Under the pieces are notes generated by a model that saw only the letters and a list, made by a program, of their open reading frames with translations, ran no database searches and was not told the origin of the DNA. Shown here in pieces: positions 7,746 through 16,003 of a stretch of DNA of 64,000 bases (position 1 is its first letter; each line of letters begins with the position of its first letter). The stretch is taken from positions 310,001 to 374,000 of the forward strand of contig NZ_JBHRYJ010000003.1 in NCBI RefSeq assembly GCF_042648965.1, given 5' to 3'. The stretch is from Ferrovibrio xuzhouensis. GTDB taxonomy: Bacteria > Pseudomonadota > Alphaproteobacteria > Ferrovibrionales > Ferrovibrionaceae. Position numbers and translations under genes: made by a program.

Positions 7746-10700
7746 ATGCGTATCCAGCGGCACTTCACGGTGGCAGGCGACGACGCTTACGCAGGTCTGG
7801 AATGGAAGACCACGACCAGTGAAATCCGCAACCCGGATGGCAGCACGGTGTTCCGGCTCGACCAGCTGGAGGTGCCGGCCCAGTGGTCGCAGGTGGCCGC
7901 CGACGTGCTGGCGCAGAAGTATTTCCGTCGCGCCGGCGTGCCGGTCGCGCTGCGCCCGGTGCCCGAGGAGGACGTCCCCGACTTCCTGTGGCGCCGCGAG
8001 GCCGACACGGACGCTCTCTCTGCTCTGCCCCAGAAGGATCGCACCACCCAGGAAATGAGCGGCCGCGAGGTGTTCGACCGGCTGGCCGGCACCTGGGCCT
8101 ACTGGGGCTGGAAGGGCGGCTATTTCGACAGCGAAGCAGATGCCAGCGCCTATTTCGACGAGATGCGCTTCATGCTGGCGGCGCAGATCGCGGCGCCGAA
8201 CTCGCCGCAATGGTTCAACACCGGCCTGCACTGGGCCTATGGCATCGACGGCCCGGCCCAGGGCCATTACTACGTCGATTTCAAGACCGGCGAACTGACC
8301 AAGTCGGCCTCGGCCTACGAGCATCCGCAGCCGCATGCCTGCTTCATCCAGTCGGTGCAGGACGACCTCGTCAACGAGGGCGGCATCATGGACCTGTGGG
8401 TGCGCGAGGCGCGCCTGTTCAAATACGGTTCGGGCACCGGCAGCAATTTCTCGAAGCTGCGCGGCGAGAACGAGCGGCTGTCGGGTGGCGGCAAGTCGTC
8501 GGGCCTGATGAGCTTCCTGAAGATCGGCGACCGCGCCGCCGGCGCCATCAAGTCGGGCGGCACCACGCGCCGCGCCGCCAAGATGGTGATCTGCGACATC
8601 GATCATCCGGATATCGAACAGTTCATCGACTGGAAGGTGATCGAGGAACAGAAGGTCGCAGCCCTCGTCGCCGGCTCCAAGCTCGCCAACCTGCATCTCA
8701 ACCGGATCATGCAGGCCTGCGAGACCGGCACCGGCGAGGCCGGCTTCGATCCGAAGCAGAACGTAAAACTGCGCCGCGAGATCGTTGCCGCCCGCAAGGC
8801 GATGCTGCCGGAGAACTATATCCAGCGCGTCATCCAGTTCGCCAAGCAGGGCTATACCGAGATCGATTTCCCGACCTATGACACCGACTGGGATTCGGAT
8901 GCCTATCTCTCGGTCTCGGGCCAGAATTCCAATAACTCGGTGCGCGTCTCCGACACCTTCCTGCGTGCCGTCGAGCTTGATGGCGACTGGACCCTGACCC
9001 GCCGCGTCGACGGCAAGGTCGCCAAGACGGTGAAGGCGCGCGACCTGTGGGAACGCGTCGGCCATGCCGCCTGGGCCTCGGCCGATCCGGGCATCCAGTT
9101 CGATACCAGCATCAACGACTGGCATACCTGCCCGGCCGATGGCCGCATCAATGCGTCGAACCCGTGCTCGGAATACATGTTCCTCGACGACACGGCCTGC
9201 AACCTCGCCTCGCTGAACCTGATGTGCTTCCGTCAAGCTGACGGAAAGTTCGATGTCGAGGGCTTCCGCCATGCGGTGCGGCTGTGGACGGTGACGCTGG
9301 AAATCAGCGTGCTGATGGCGCAGTTCCCGAGCAGGGAAATCGCCGAACTGTCCTACAAGTTCCGCACGCTCGGCCTCGGCTATGCCAATCTCGGCGCCCT
9401 GCTGATGTCCTGTGGCTATTCCTACGACAGCGACGCCGGCCGTGCGCTGTGCGGCGGCATCACCGCGCTGATGACCGGCGTGTCCTATGCCACCTCGGCC
9501 GAGATGGCCGGCGAGCTCGGCCCCTTCCCCGGCTATGCCGGCAATGCCGACAGCATGCTGCGGGTGATCCGCAACCATCGCCGCGCTGCCCAGGGCGACC
9601 ATTTCGGCTATGAGGGCGTCACCACCCCGCCAGTGCCGCTCGACCATGCCAGCAGCAGCGACGCCGCCCTGGTCGCCGCCGCCGAACAGGCCTGGGACCA
9701 GGCGCTGGAGCTCGGCACCGCCCATGGCTTCCGCAATGCCCAGGTCAGCGTGATCGCGCCGACCGGCACCATCGGCCTGGTGATGGACTGCGACACCACC
9801 GGCATCGAGCCGGATTTCGCCCTGGTGAAGTTCAAGAAGCTGGCCGGCGGCGGCTATTTCAAGATCATCAACCGCACGGTGCCGCTGGCGCTGCGCACGC
9901 TGGGCTACAATGAACAGCAGATCACCGCGATCATCGACTATGCCGTCGGCCACGGCACCCTGAAGGGCGCGCCGGGCATCAACCACGACATGCTGAAGGC
10001 GAAGGGCCTGACCGAGGCCGATCTCGCCAAGGTCGAGCAGGGCCTGCGTGGCGCCTTCGACATCAAGTTCGTGCTGAACCGCTGGACGCTCGGCATCGAG
10101 GCCTGCCGCGCACTCGGCTTCACCGACGCGCAGGCGAGCGATCCGGCCTTTGACCTGCTGACCGCGCTCGGCTTCACGGCGGCCGAGATCGCCGCCGCCA
10201 ACCTCTACTGCTGCGGCGCCATGACGCTGGAAGGCGCGCCCGGCCTGCGCGACATGCATCTGCCGGTGTTCGACTGCGCCAATCCCTGCGGCAAGGAGGG
10301 CACCCGCTTCCTGTCGGCGGAAAGCCATATCCGCATGATGGCGGCGGCCCAGCCTTTCATCACCGGCGCGATTTCCAAGACCATCAACATGCCGAATGTC
10401 GCCTCGGTCGAGGATTGCAAGCAGGCTTACATGCTGTCCTGGAAGCTCGGCTGCAAGGCGATCGCGCTGTATCGCGACGGCTCCAAGCTCAGCCAGCCGC
10501 TGCAGGCCCAGATGCTGGAAGACGATACCGCCGAGGATGCCGTAGCCGAGACCATCGCCGAGCAGGTTGCCGCGGCGCCGGCCGGCCAGCGCGCCCAGAT
10601 CATCGCCGAGCGCATCGTCGAGAAGCATATCGCCGGCCGGCACAAGCTGCCGCTGCGCCGCAAGGGCTATACCCAGAAGGCCATCGTCGGCGGGCATAAA

Positions 10701-11393
10701 GTGTATCTGCGCACCGGCGAATACGACGAAGGCAAGCTCGGCGAGATCTTCATCGACATGCACAAGGAAGGCGCCGCCTTCCGCAGCCTGATGAACAACT
10801 TCGCCATCGCCATCTCCATCGGCCTGCAATACGGCGTGCCGCTGGAAGAATTCGTCGATGCCTTCACCTTCACCCGCTTCGAGCCCTCAGGGCTCGTGGA
10901 AGGCAACGACGTCATCAAGATGTCGACCTCGATCCTCGACTATGTGTTCCGCGAACTCGCCGTCAGCTATCTCGGCCGCACCGACCTGGCCCATGTGCAA
11001 CCCGACGACCTGCGCCACGATGCGCTCGGCGCCAAGGAGATCCCGGCGGCAGCGAAAGTGCAGGTCGAGAACGAGATCATCAAGGTGGCGTCGAACGGCT
11101 ATATCCGCTCCAACCTCTATGTGCTGAAGGGCGGCCAGGACCGCGCGGCGACCGCCGGACTGCAGGCCACCGGCACCGATGGCCCCGTCATGCATGTCAC
11201 GGCCGACACCCACGTCGAGATCACGGCGCCGCTCGGTGCCGCGGGCGGCAACCGCACCATGGAGCGCATCGCCGAGGCCCGCATGAAGGGCTACGAGGGT
11301 GACGCCTGCCCGGAATGCGGCAACTTCACCCTGGTGCGCAACGGCACCTGCCTGAAATGCGACAGCTGCGGCAGCACGACCGGCTGCAGCTAG
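7746..11393 (+). CDS. nrdJ: adenosylcobalamin-dependent ribonucleotide reductase
   Basis: Class II ribonucleotide reductase, which makes deoxyribonucleotides with a B12-generated thiyl radical and so works with or without oxygen. The 1215-residue length matches the long alphaproteobacterial form. Landmarks are NSPQWFNTG, the substrate-site region NPCSEYMFLDDTACNLASLN with the redox and thiyl Cys neighbourhood, APTGTIGLVMDCDTTGIE, and a C-terminal CPECGN...CLKCDSCG zinc-ribbon-like tail holding the reducing cysteines. No nrdAB or nrdD is present in the window. The final codons lie inside a 14-bp tandem repeat that also supplies the stop. Confidence 0.98.
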   Translation: MRIQRHFTVAGDDAYAGLEWKTTTSEIRNPDGSTVFRLDQLEVPAQWSQVAADVLAQKYFRRAGVPVALRPVPEEDVPDFLWRREADTDALSALPQKDRTTQEMSGREVFDRLAGTWAYWGWKGGYFDSEADASAYFDEMRFMLAAQIAAPNSPQWFNTGLHWAYGIDGPAQGHYYVDFKTGELTKSASAYEHPQPHACFIQSVQDDLVNEGGIMDLWVREARLFKYGSGTGSNFSKLRGENERLSGGGKSSGLMSFLKIGDRAAGAIKSGGTTRRAAKMVICDIDHPDIEQFIDWKVIEEQKVAALVAGSKLANLHLNRIMQACETGTGEAGFDPKQNVKLRREIVAARKAMLPENYIQRVIQFAKQGYTEIDFPTYDTDWDSDAYLSVSGQNSNNSVRVSDTFLRAVELDGDWTLTRRVDGKVAKTVKARDLWERVGHAAWASADPGIQFDTSINDWHTCPADGRINASNPCSEYMFLDDTACNLASLNLMCFRQADGKFDVEGFRHAVRLWTVTLEISVLMAQFPSREIAELSYKFRTLGLGYANLGALLMSCGYSYDSDAGRALCGGITALMTGVSYATSAEMAGELGPFPGYAGNADSMLRVIRNHRRAAQGDHFGYEGVTTPPVPLDHASSSDAALVAAAEQAWDQALELGTAHGFRNAQVSVIAPTGTIGLVMDCDTTGIEPDFALVKFKKLAGGGYFKIINRTVPLALRTLGYNEQQITAIIDYAVGHGTLKGAPGINHDMLKAKGLTEADLAKVEQGLRGAFDIKFVLNRWTLGIEACRALGFTDAQASDPAFDLLTALGFTAAEIAAANLYCCGAMTLEGAPGLRDMHLPVFDCANPCGKEGTRFLSAESHIRMMAAAQPFITGAISKTINMPNVASVEDCKQAYMLSWKLGCKAIALYRDGSKLSQPLQAQMLEDDTAEDAVAETIAEQVAAAPAGQRAQIIAERIVEKHIAGRHKLPLRRKGYTQKAIVGGHKVYLRTGEYDEGKLGEIFIDMHKEGAAFRSLMNNFAIAISIGLQYGVPLEEFVDAFTFTRFEPSGLVEGNDVIKMSTSILDYVFRELAVSYLGRTDLAHVQPDDLRHDALGAKEIPAAAKVQVENEIIKVASNGYIRSNLYVLKGGQDRAATAGLQATGTDGPVMHVTADTHVEITAPLGAAGGNRTMERIAEARMKGYEGDACPECGNFTLVRNGTCLKCDSCGSTTGCS

Positions 11394-11433
11394 GCGGCTG
11401 CAGCTAGGCGGCTGCAGCTAGGCGGCTGCAGCT
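11382..11433. repeat. 14-bp tandem repeat spanning the nrdJ stop, 3.7 copies
   Basis: The unit GGCTGCAGCTAGGC begins at 11382, 11396 and 11410 with a partial copy at 11424. The first copy contains the real stop codon, TAG at 11391. Because 14 is not a multiple of three, the TAGs at 11391, 11405 and 11419 fall in three different reading frames. Confidence 0.95.
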
Positions 11434-11464
11434 GACGCCCGACCAGTTCTCTCCTCCAGGAGAA

Positions 11465-11494
11465 GCCCCGGTCACCCAGAAGGGGGACCGGGGC
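11465..11494 (+). terminator. hairpin terminator downstream of nrdJ
   Basis: GCCCCGGTC (11465-11473) pairs perfectly with GACCGGGGC (11486-11494) around a 12-base loop. Only a weak T-rich stretch follows (GATTTATG). A second hairpin, CGGGCAG-AAA-CTGCCCG, lies at 11527-11543, just before the AT-rich presumed promoter of the next gene. Confidence 0.7.
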
Positions 11495-11543
11495 GATTTA
11501 TGTCCGGGCCGGCAAATTATGCCCGGCGGGCAGAAACTGCCCG

Positions 11544-11590
11544 TCACACAGCGATAATATTTTAATAAATACATACGGTTACAAACCGGC
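11544..11590 (+). promoter_or_regulatory. AT-rich presumed promoter of the repeat-protein gene
   Basis: GATAATATTTTAATAAATACAT (11552-11573) is a striking AT-rich block in otherwise GC-rich DNA and contains several -10-like hexamers. A small dyad CGGTT-ACA-AACCG follows at 11576-11588. It leaves a leader of roughly 60 bases before the ATG at 11643. No convincing -35 can be fixed. Confidence 0.35.
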
Positions 11591-11642
11591 CGCGGTGGCC
11601 CCGCGCTTGCAAGTCCGTAGGCGGATCAGCAAGAGGCCCGCC

Positions 11643-12893
11643 ATGACCGTCAGCACCGCCTATGCCTACAGCAGCACGATCTATCCCGGCACCGTCAAAC
11701 CCGCCTCTTCCGACACCGGCAACACGGGCAGCGGCACCAATAAGCCGACAGACGTCATGGCGGCCACCGACCTGCGCCAGGATGTCGGCGTCGAGGTGAC
11801 CCTCTCCCCTGCCGCGCTGCAGCTTCTGGCCCAGCAGGCCGCAGCGGCCAATACCCCGGACCTGGAAGCCCAGATCACCGAGAAGATGAAGCAGGTCCTC
11901 TCCGCCATCTTCCTCGACAGCGCGAAGGAAGCCGGCCAGGCCGACACGGCGCTGCCGCCGCTGACCGGCGACGCCACAGCCGACGCCAGCCGCAAGGCCG
12001 CGGCACAGCAGGCGACCGATTTCATCCACGGCAAGGCCGCCAATCCCTTCACCGGCAAGACGCCGGCCGAGCTGGCGGCGGTGATCGTCGACAAGGACGG
12101 CAAATACACGGTGAACGAACGCCGCGCCGCCTACAGCGAATTCGCCCGCCAGGACAATGCGCGGATCACCGACGAGCTGACGCCGAAAACCGATTTCGAC
12201 AAGAAGGTGAACGATGCCGAGGTGCCGAAGTCCGGCACCAAGGACCGGCTGGCCTCGGCCAAGGCGGCGACCGACTTCGTCAACGGCGTGGCCAAGGCGA
12301 AGAACCCGTTCGACGGCAAGACCCGCGACGAGCTGACCGCCATCATCGACAACGACACCGGCGACTATACCGTCAACGAGCGGCGCGCCGCATTGCGTCA
12401 GCGCGACACGCTGGAAAAGGCGGTACTGACCGATCTCGCCAAAACGCCGAACCTCGACGAGCAGTTGAAGAACAACAGCGAGACCATTGCCGGTGCCACC
12501 GACCAGCAGGTCGCCCGCGAACGCTCCGCCACCCGCTTCGTCAACGGGCTGGACAAGACCAATCCCTTCGCCGGCCTGACCCGCGAGGAACTGAATGCCG
12601 TCGTCTACGACGAGACCAAGAGCTACACCACCAACGAGCGCCGCGCCGCCTATGCCGAACTGAAGCAATACCTGCCAGCCGGCTCGGTGCCCGCCGACAG
12701 CAGCAGCAGCACCGACAGCACGTCAAACAGCAGCAACAGCAATACCAGCAGCAATCCCTACAACACCGGCGGCGCCTACAGCCAGTACATGACGCAGCAG
12801 CTGATCCGCGCGCAGAACACCAGCTATTTCCTCAGTCTGCTCGGCGGCGGCAGTGCCGGCGGCGGCTTCAGCCTGGTGAACTTCCTGTCCTGA
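11643..12893 (+). CDS. triple-repeat protein of unknown function with EF-hand-like loops
   Basis: A 416-residue protein I cannot assign to a known family. Starting at residues 124, 209 and 296 are three copies of an ~86-residue repeat with the core ATxF(I/V)xG...NPFxGxTxxEL followed by YTxNERRAA. In repeat 1 the segment before NERRAA reads DKDGKYTVNE, which matches positions 3-12 of an EF-hand calcium loop; the loops of repeats 2 and 3 are degraded. The N-terminus is Ser/Thr/Gly-rich with VTLSPAALQLLAQQ near residue 40, and the C-terminus has a Ser/Asn-rich linker and a Gly-rich hydrophobic tail. There is no classical signal peptide. ATG 11643 has AAGAGG upstream; an earlier in-frame ATG at 11595 lacks this. 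It stands alone between terminators. Confidence 0.8.
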   Translation: MTVSTAYAYSSTIYPGTVKPASSDTGNTGSGTNKPTDVMAATDLRQDVGVEVTLSPAALQLLAQQAAAANTPDLEAQITEKMKQVLSAIFLDSAKEAGQADTALPPLTGDATADASRKAAAQQATDFIHGKAANPFTGKTPAELAAVIVDKDGKYTVNERRAAYSEFARQDNARITDELTPKTDFDKKVNDAEVPKSGTKDRLASAKAATDFVNGVAKAKNPFDGKTRDELTAIIDNDTGDYTVNERRAALRQRDTLEKAVLTDLAKTPNLDEQLKNNSETIAGATDQQVARERSATRFVNGLDKTNPFAGLTREELNAVVYDETKSYTTNERRAAYAELKQYLPAGSVPADSSSSTDSTSNSSNSNTSSNPYNTGGAYSQYMTQQLIRAQNTSYFLSLLGGGSAGGGFSLVNFLS

Positions 12894-12916
12894 CGCACAT
12901 CAGGCCGCCGATAAGC

Positions 12917-12949
12917 AAAAACCCCGGCCTCCGCAAGGAGGTCGGGGTT
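12917..12949 (-). terminator. intrinsic terminator, U-tract on the minus strand
   Basis: A 12- to 13-bp stem AACCCCGGCCTCC / GGAGGTCGGGGTT with a GCAA tetraloop. Read on the minus strand it is followed by five Us, so it fits best as the terminator of the small gene at 13017-13211; the stem also lies 24 bp after the + strand repeat-protein gene and may serve both. Confidence 0.8.
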
Positions 12950-13016
12950 CGATGTGCCGGCTGCTGGGCGGGATTGGGGGAATCCCTGCAGCAGTCGTAT
13001 CGTGGGGGATCGCCGC

Positions 13017-13211
13017 TCAGGCCGAGATATCGACCGAATGGCCGACACTGCCGCCGACGGGCAGCGGGCCCTTGGCTTCGCTGGCCTTGACCGAGGCGGA
13101 CTCGGTGGCGTCGTTGTCGTTGTCGCCATCGTTGTCCCCGCCGGCCGGCTTGGCCGACTGGAGGGAGGCAAGGGCGGCGGCCGAACCCGAAGTGATCGAG
13201 CTGATAGACAT
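13017..13211 (-). CDS. small Asp/Asn-rich protein, function unknown
   Basis: A 64-residue protein beginning MSISSITSGSAAALASLQ, with a central acidic run GGDNDGDNDNDATES and ending VGHSVDISA. No transmembrane segment or export signal is evident. The start at 13211 has AGGAG seven bases upstream; an in-frame ATG at 13244 would add 11 residues without such a site. The acidic run could bind divalent cations such as calcium, but that is inference. Its last residues (GHSVDISA) resemble the C-terminus of another tiny protein at 52351-52527 (GGQIDIKA). It lies between the repeat protein and a divergent CAP-domain gene. Confidence 0.7.
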   Translation of the reverse strand: MSISSITSGSAAALASLQSAKPAGGDNDGDNDNDATESASVKASEAKGPLPVGGSVGHSVDISA

Positions 13212-13315
13212 CTTTCTGCTCCTGTATGATATGCCTTCTGGCACGGCGTCACGGTATGCCGCGGACCTTACAGGCGGCTGACAGACCGCACATGTATCAT
13301 TCCGGTAACCCTCTT

Positions 13316-13870
13316 ATGCTGATCCGACATGCCTCCCGACGGTGGTCCTCGCCGATTATCTGCCTGTTCCTGCTGGCTTTTGCCGGAATACCCGGGGGCG
13401 CCGCCGCAGCCGGCCGCGACACACCGCCGCAGGCCGTTACTGGGCCACAGCACATCACTGCACCGCAGGCCATTGCCGGGCCGCAGGCCATCCTGGCCGC
13501 CGTGAATACGGCGCGGGCCGCGGCCGGCCTGCCGGCGCTCTACTGGGACATGCGGCTGGCAACCGCAGCCGCCCGCCAGGCCGCCGACCTGCAGACCTGC
13601 GGCCAGCTCAGCCACACCGGCTGCGACGGCAGCGACCTCGCCCGGCGGCTGCGGCTGGCGAACTATCCCTATCGCGCCGGTGCCGAGAATCTGGCGCTCT
13701 GCGCCTGCGACGCCGCCGCGGTGGTCGGCCTGTGGATGGACAGCGCGGGCCATCGCCGCAACCTGCTGAGCGCCGCGGTCGAGGCGCTCGGCGCCGACGT
13801 GCGCCGCGATACCGGCGACCCGCGCCGTGTGCTATGGGTCCTCGTTCTCGGCAAACCTGCCATGGAGTGA
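13316..13870 (+). CDS. CAP-domain (SCP/PR1-like) secreted protein
   Basis: A 184-residue exported protein. With the ATG at 13316 the N-terminus is a signal peptide (basic HASRRW, hydrophobic IICLFLLAFAGIPG, cleavage near GAAAA). A short Pro/Gln-rich repeat (three GPQ or APQ units, about residues 37-56) precedes the CAP domain, which starts ILAAVNTARAAAGLPAL and keeps AENLA, LWMDSAGHRRNLL and a final hydrophobic strand. Four cysteines in the middle could form disulfides. Bacterial CAP proteins are poorly characterised; some bind lipids or act on the envelope. An in-frame ATG at 13292 is an alternative start. It is four bases upstream of the VIT1 gene and probably co-transcribed. Confidence 0.85.
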   Translation: MLIRHASRRWSSPIICLFLLAFAGIPGGAAAAGRDTPPQAVTGPQHITAPQAIAGPQAILAAVNTARAAAGLPALYWDMRLATAAARQAADLQTCGQLSHTGCDGSDLARRLRLANYPYRAGAENLALCACDAAAVVGLWMDSAGHRRNLLSAAVEALGADVRRDTGDPRRVLWVLVLGKPAME

Positions 13871-13874
13871 CCGC

Positions 13875-15017
13875 GTGACAGAGCCCGCCAATACTGAGCC
13901 TGCCAACGAAGCCCGCTATCGCGCCAACTTCCGGGACGAGGTCGATGGCGCCCGCCTCTACCATGCGCTCGCCGAGGCCGAACCCAATCCCGATCTCGCC
14001 AAGGTCTATGCCCGGCTCGCCGCCATCGAGGAGGCCCATGCCGAGGTCTGGCGCAAGCAGCTCGAGGCGCTCGGCAAGACCATCCGCAACCCGCCGCCGG
14101 GCTGGCGCACCCGGGCGCTCAGCTATCTCGCCCGCCGCTTCGGGCCCGCTTTCGTGCTGCCGGTGATCGGCGGGCTCGAGCGCGCCGACAGCAGCAAATA
14201 CGACACCCAGAGCGAAGCTGTCGCCGGCGGCCTGCCGCAGGACGAACGCTCCCATGCCCGCATCCTGCAGGTGATCGCGCAAGGCGTGCCGAACGGCCTG
14301 CCCGGTGCGGCGCTGGCGCGGCTGGAAGGCCGGCACCGCAGCGGCGGCAATGCGCTGCGCGCAGCCGTGCTCGGCGCCAATGACGGGCTGGTCTCCAATC
14401 TCTCGCTGGTCGCCGGCGTTGCCGGCGCCACCATCGACAGCCGCACCCTGCTGGTTACCGGCATCGCGGGCCTGGTCGCCGGTGCCTGCTCGATGGCGAT
14501 GGGCGAATGGCTGTCGGTCAATTCGGCGCGCGAGCTCTATCAGGGCCAGATCCAGACCGAGGCGATGGAACTGGAACAGGCGCCCGACGAGGAGGTCGAG
14601 GAGATCGCCCTGATCTATCAGGCCAAGGGCCTGCCGGAGGCGGAAGCGCAGGCGCTCGCCGCCAAGATGATGGACAACAAGCAGACCGCGCTGGATACCC
14701 TGGTGCGCGAGGAACTCGGCATCGACCCCGAGGAACTCGGCGGTTCGGCCTGGACCGCCGCCGGCACGTCCTTTGCCCTGTTCGCCATCGGCGCGGTCTT
14801 CCCGCTGCTCGGCTTCATCGCGCTCGATGGCGAGCAGGCGGTGCTGGCCGGCATCGTCGCCAGCGCCTTTGCGCTGTTTGCCATCGGCGCCGGCACCAGC
14901 CTGTTCACCGGCCGCGGCCTGCTGTTCTCGGGCGCGCGCCAGATGGCGATAGGGCTCGGCTCGGCGGCGATCACCTACGGCATCGGCAGGCTGATCGGAG
15001 TGAGTTTGGGGGGTTAG
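13875..15017 (+). CDS. rubrerythrin-like/VIT1 fusion, predicted iron or manganese exporter
   Basis: A 380-residue membrane protein joining an N-terminal ferritin-like domain to a C-terminal CCC1/VIT1 transporter. The N-terminal 140 residues form a four-helix pattern with two ExxH motifs (EEAH near residue 50 and ERSH near 120) and matching Glu residues, as needed for a di-iron site. The membrane part begins ALRAAVLGANDGLVSNLSLV, contains MGEWLSVNSA and a cytoplasmic Glu-rich loop, and has about five membrane segments. The architecture resembles MbfA, an alphaproteobacterial iron exporter. The GTG start at 13875 has GGAG upstream; it lies four bases after the CAP gene. The end overlaps the convergent hydrolase by 4 bp. 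Confidence 0.88.
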   Translation: MTEPANTEPANEARYRANFRDEVDGARLYHALAEAEPNPDLAKVYARLAAIEEAHAEVWRKQLEALGKTIRNPPPGWRTRALSYLARRFGPAFVLPVIGGLERADSSKYDTQSEAVAGGLPQDERSHARILQVIAQGVPNGLPGAALARLEGRHRSGGNALRAAVLGANDGLVSNLSLVAGVAGATIDSRTLLVTGIAGLVAGACSMAMGEWLSVNSARELYQGQIQTEAMELEQAPDEEVEEIALIYQAKGLPEAEAQALAAKMMDNKQTALDTLVREELGIDPEELGGSAWTAAGTSFALFAIGAVFPLLGFIALDGEQAVLAGIVASAFALFAIGAGTSLFTGRGLLFSGARQMAIGLGSAAITYGIGRLIGVSLGG

Positions 15018-15961
15018 CCCTGCCCGAAGGCGAGCTTCAGCGCGGTGCCCATTTCGGCGATGGCCTGGCCGGCCTGCGGGATGGCGCGGCCGAGCAGCAC
15101 GAAGCCGTGCACCTGGCCGGCGAATTCGCGGAACACCACCGGCACGCCGGCCTTCTTCATCGCCATGGCATAGGCCTCGCCCTCGTCACGCAAAGGGTCA
15201 TGGCCGCCGACCAGCACATAGGCCGGCGGCAGGCCTTTCAGGTTTTTCGCCAGCAGCGGCGAGGCGCGCCAGTCGTCGCGGTCCTTCGGTCCGGTCAGAT
15301 ACTGCGCCTGGAACCAGTCCATCGCCGCGCGGGTCAAGAGATGGCCCTCGCCGAAGCTGTCATGCGACGCGGTGCCCATATGCATGTCGGTGGCCGGATA
15401 GATCAGCAACTGATAGGCGATCTTCGGCGTGTTCTTCGCATCGCGCGCCAGCAGACTGACCACGGCGGCGAGATTGCCACCGGCGCTGTCGCCGCCGACC
15501 GCGAGCCGCGCCGGGTCGATGCGCAAGGCCTTGGCCTCGCTCGCCACCCATTCGACGGCGGCCAGCGCGTCGTCGACCGCGGCGGGGAATTTCGCCTCCG
15601 GGCCCATGCGGTAATCCACCGAGACGACGGCGCAGCGGCCCTCGTTGGCCAGCAGGCGGCAGACCACATCATGGGTATCGAGGTCGCCGATCACCCAGCC
15701 GCCGCCATGGAAAAACACCAGCACCGGCAGCGCATCCTTCTTCGCCGCACCGGCCGGCCGGTAATAGCGCAGCGGGATCGGCCCGGCCGGACCGGGCGCG
15801 GCGAGGTTGTCGATCTCCGACATCTCCGGCGCCTCCGGCGTCACCGCGGCGCGGGTCTGCTTGTAGAGCTTGCGCGCTTCCGCGGGCGACATGGTCGAGA
15901 AGTCGGGGCGGCCGGCCTGGCGGACGGTTTCGAGGAAGGCTTGCGCGTCTTTGTCCAGCAT
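15014..15961 (-). CDS. alpha/beta hydrolase, hormone-sensitive-lipase family
   Basis: A 315-residue cytoplasmic esterase or lipase-like enzyme. The oxyanion-hole motif HGGGWVIGD is near residue 80, the nucleophile is the Ser of GDSAGGNLAAV near 155, and the acid and His of the triad are probably in GGHDPLRDEGEAYA and GQVHGFVLL near the C-terminus. These are the family IV (HSL) features, so short-chain ester substrates are likely but the natural substrate is unknown. It is transcribed toward the VIT1 gene. MarC is 42 bp upstream on the same strand. Confidence 0.9.
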   Translation of the reverse strand: MLDKDAQAFLETVRQAGRPDFSTMSPAEARKLYKQTRAAVTPEAPEMSEIDNLAAPGPAGPIPLRYYRPAGAAKKDALPVLVFFHGGGWVIGDLDTHDVVCRLLANEGRCAVVSVDYRMGPEAKFPAAVDDALAAVEWVASEAKALRIDPARLAVGGDSAGGNLAAVVSLLARDAKNTPKIAYQLLIYPATDMHMGTASHDSFGEGHLLTRAAMDWFQAQYLTGPKDRDDWRASPLLAKNLKGLPPAYVLVGGHDPLRDEGEAYAMAMKKAGVPVVFREFAGQVHGFVLLGRAIPQAGQAIAEMGTALKLAFGQG

Positions 15962-16003
15962 GGCGAGGCAATCTTCTTCTTGTGATTTGCGGGCGGCAGG
16001 AGA

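Noticed and set aside
7620..10829. A 1069-codon open frame on the minus strand opposite nrdJ
   Set aside because: It is a GC-rich shadow: the protein is low-complexity and rich in His, Gln, Arg and Ala, and the plus strand encodes a fully conserved NrdJ.
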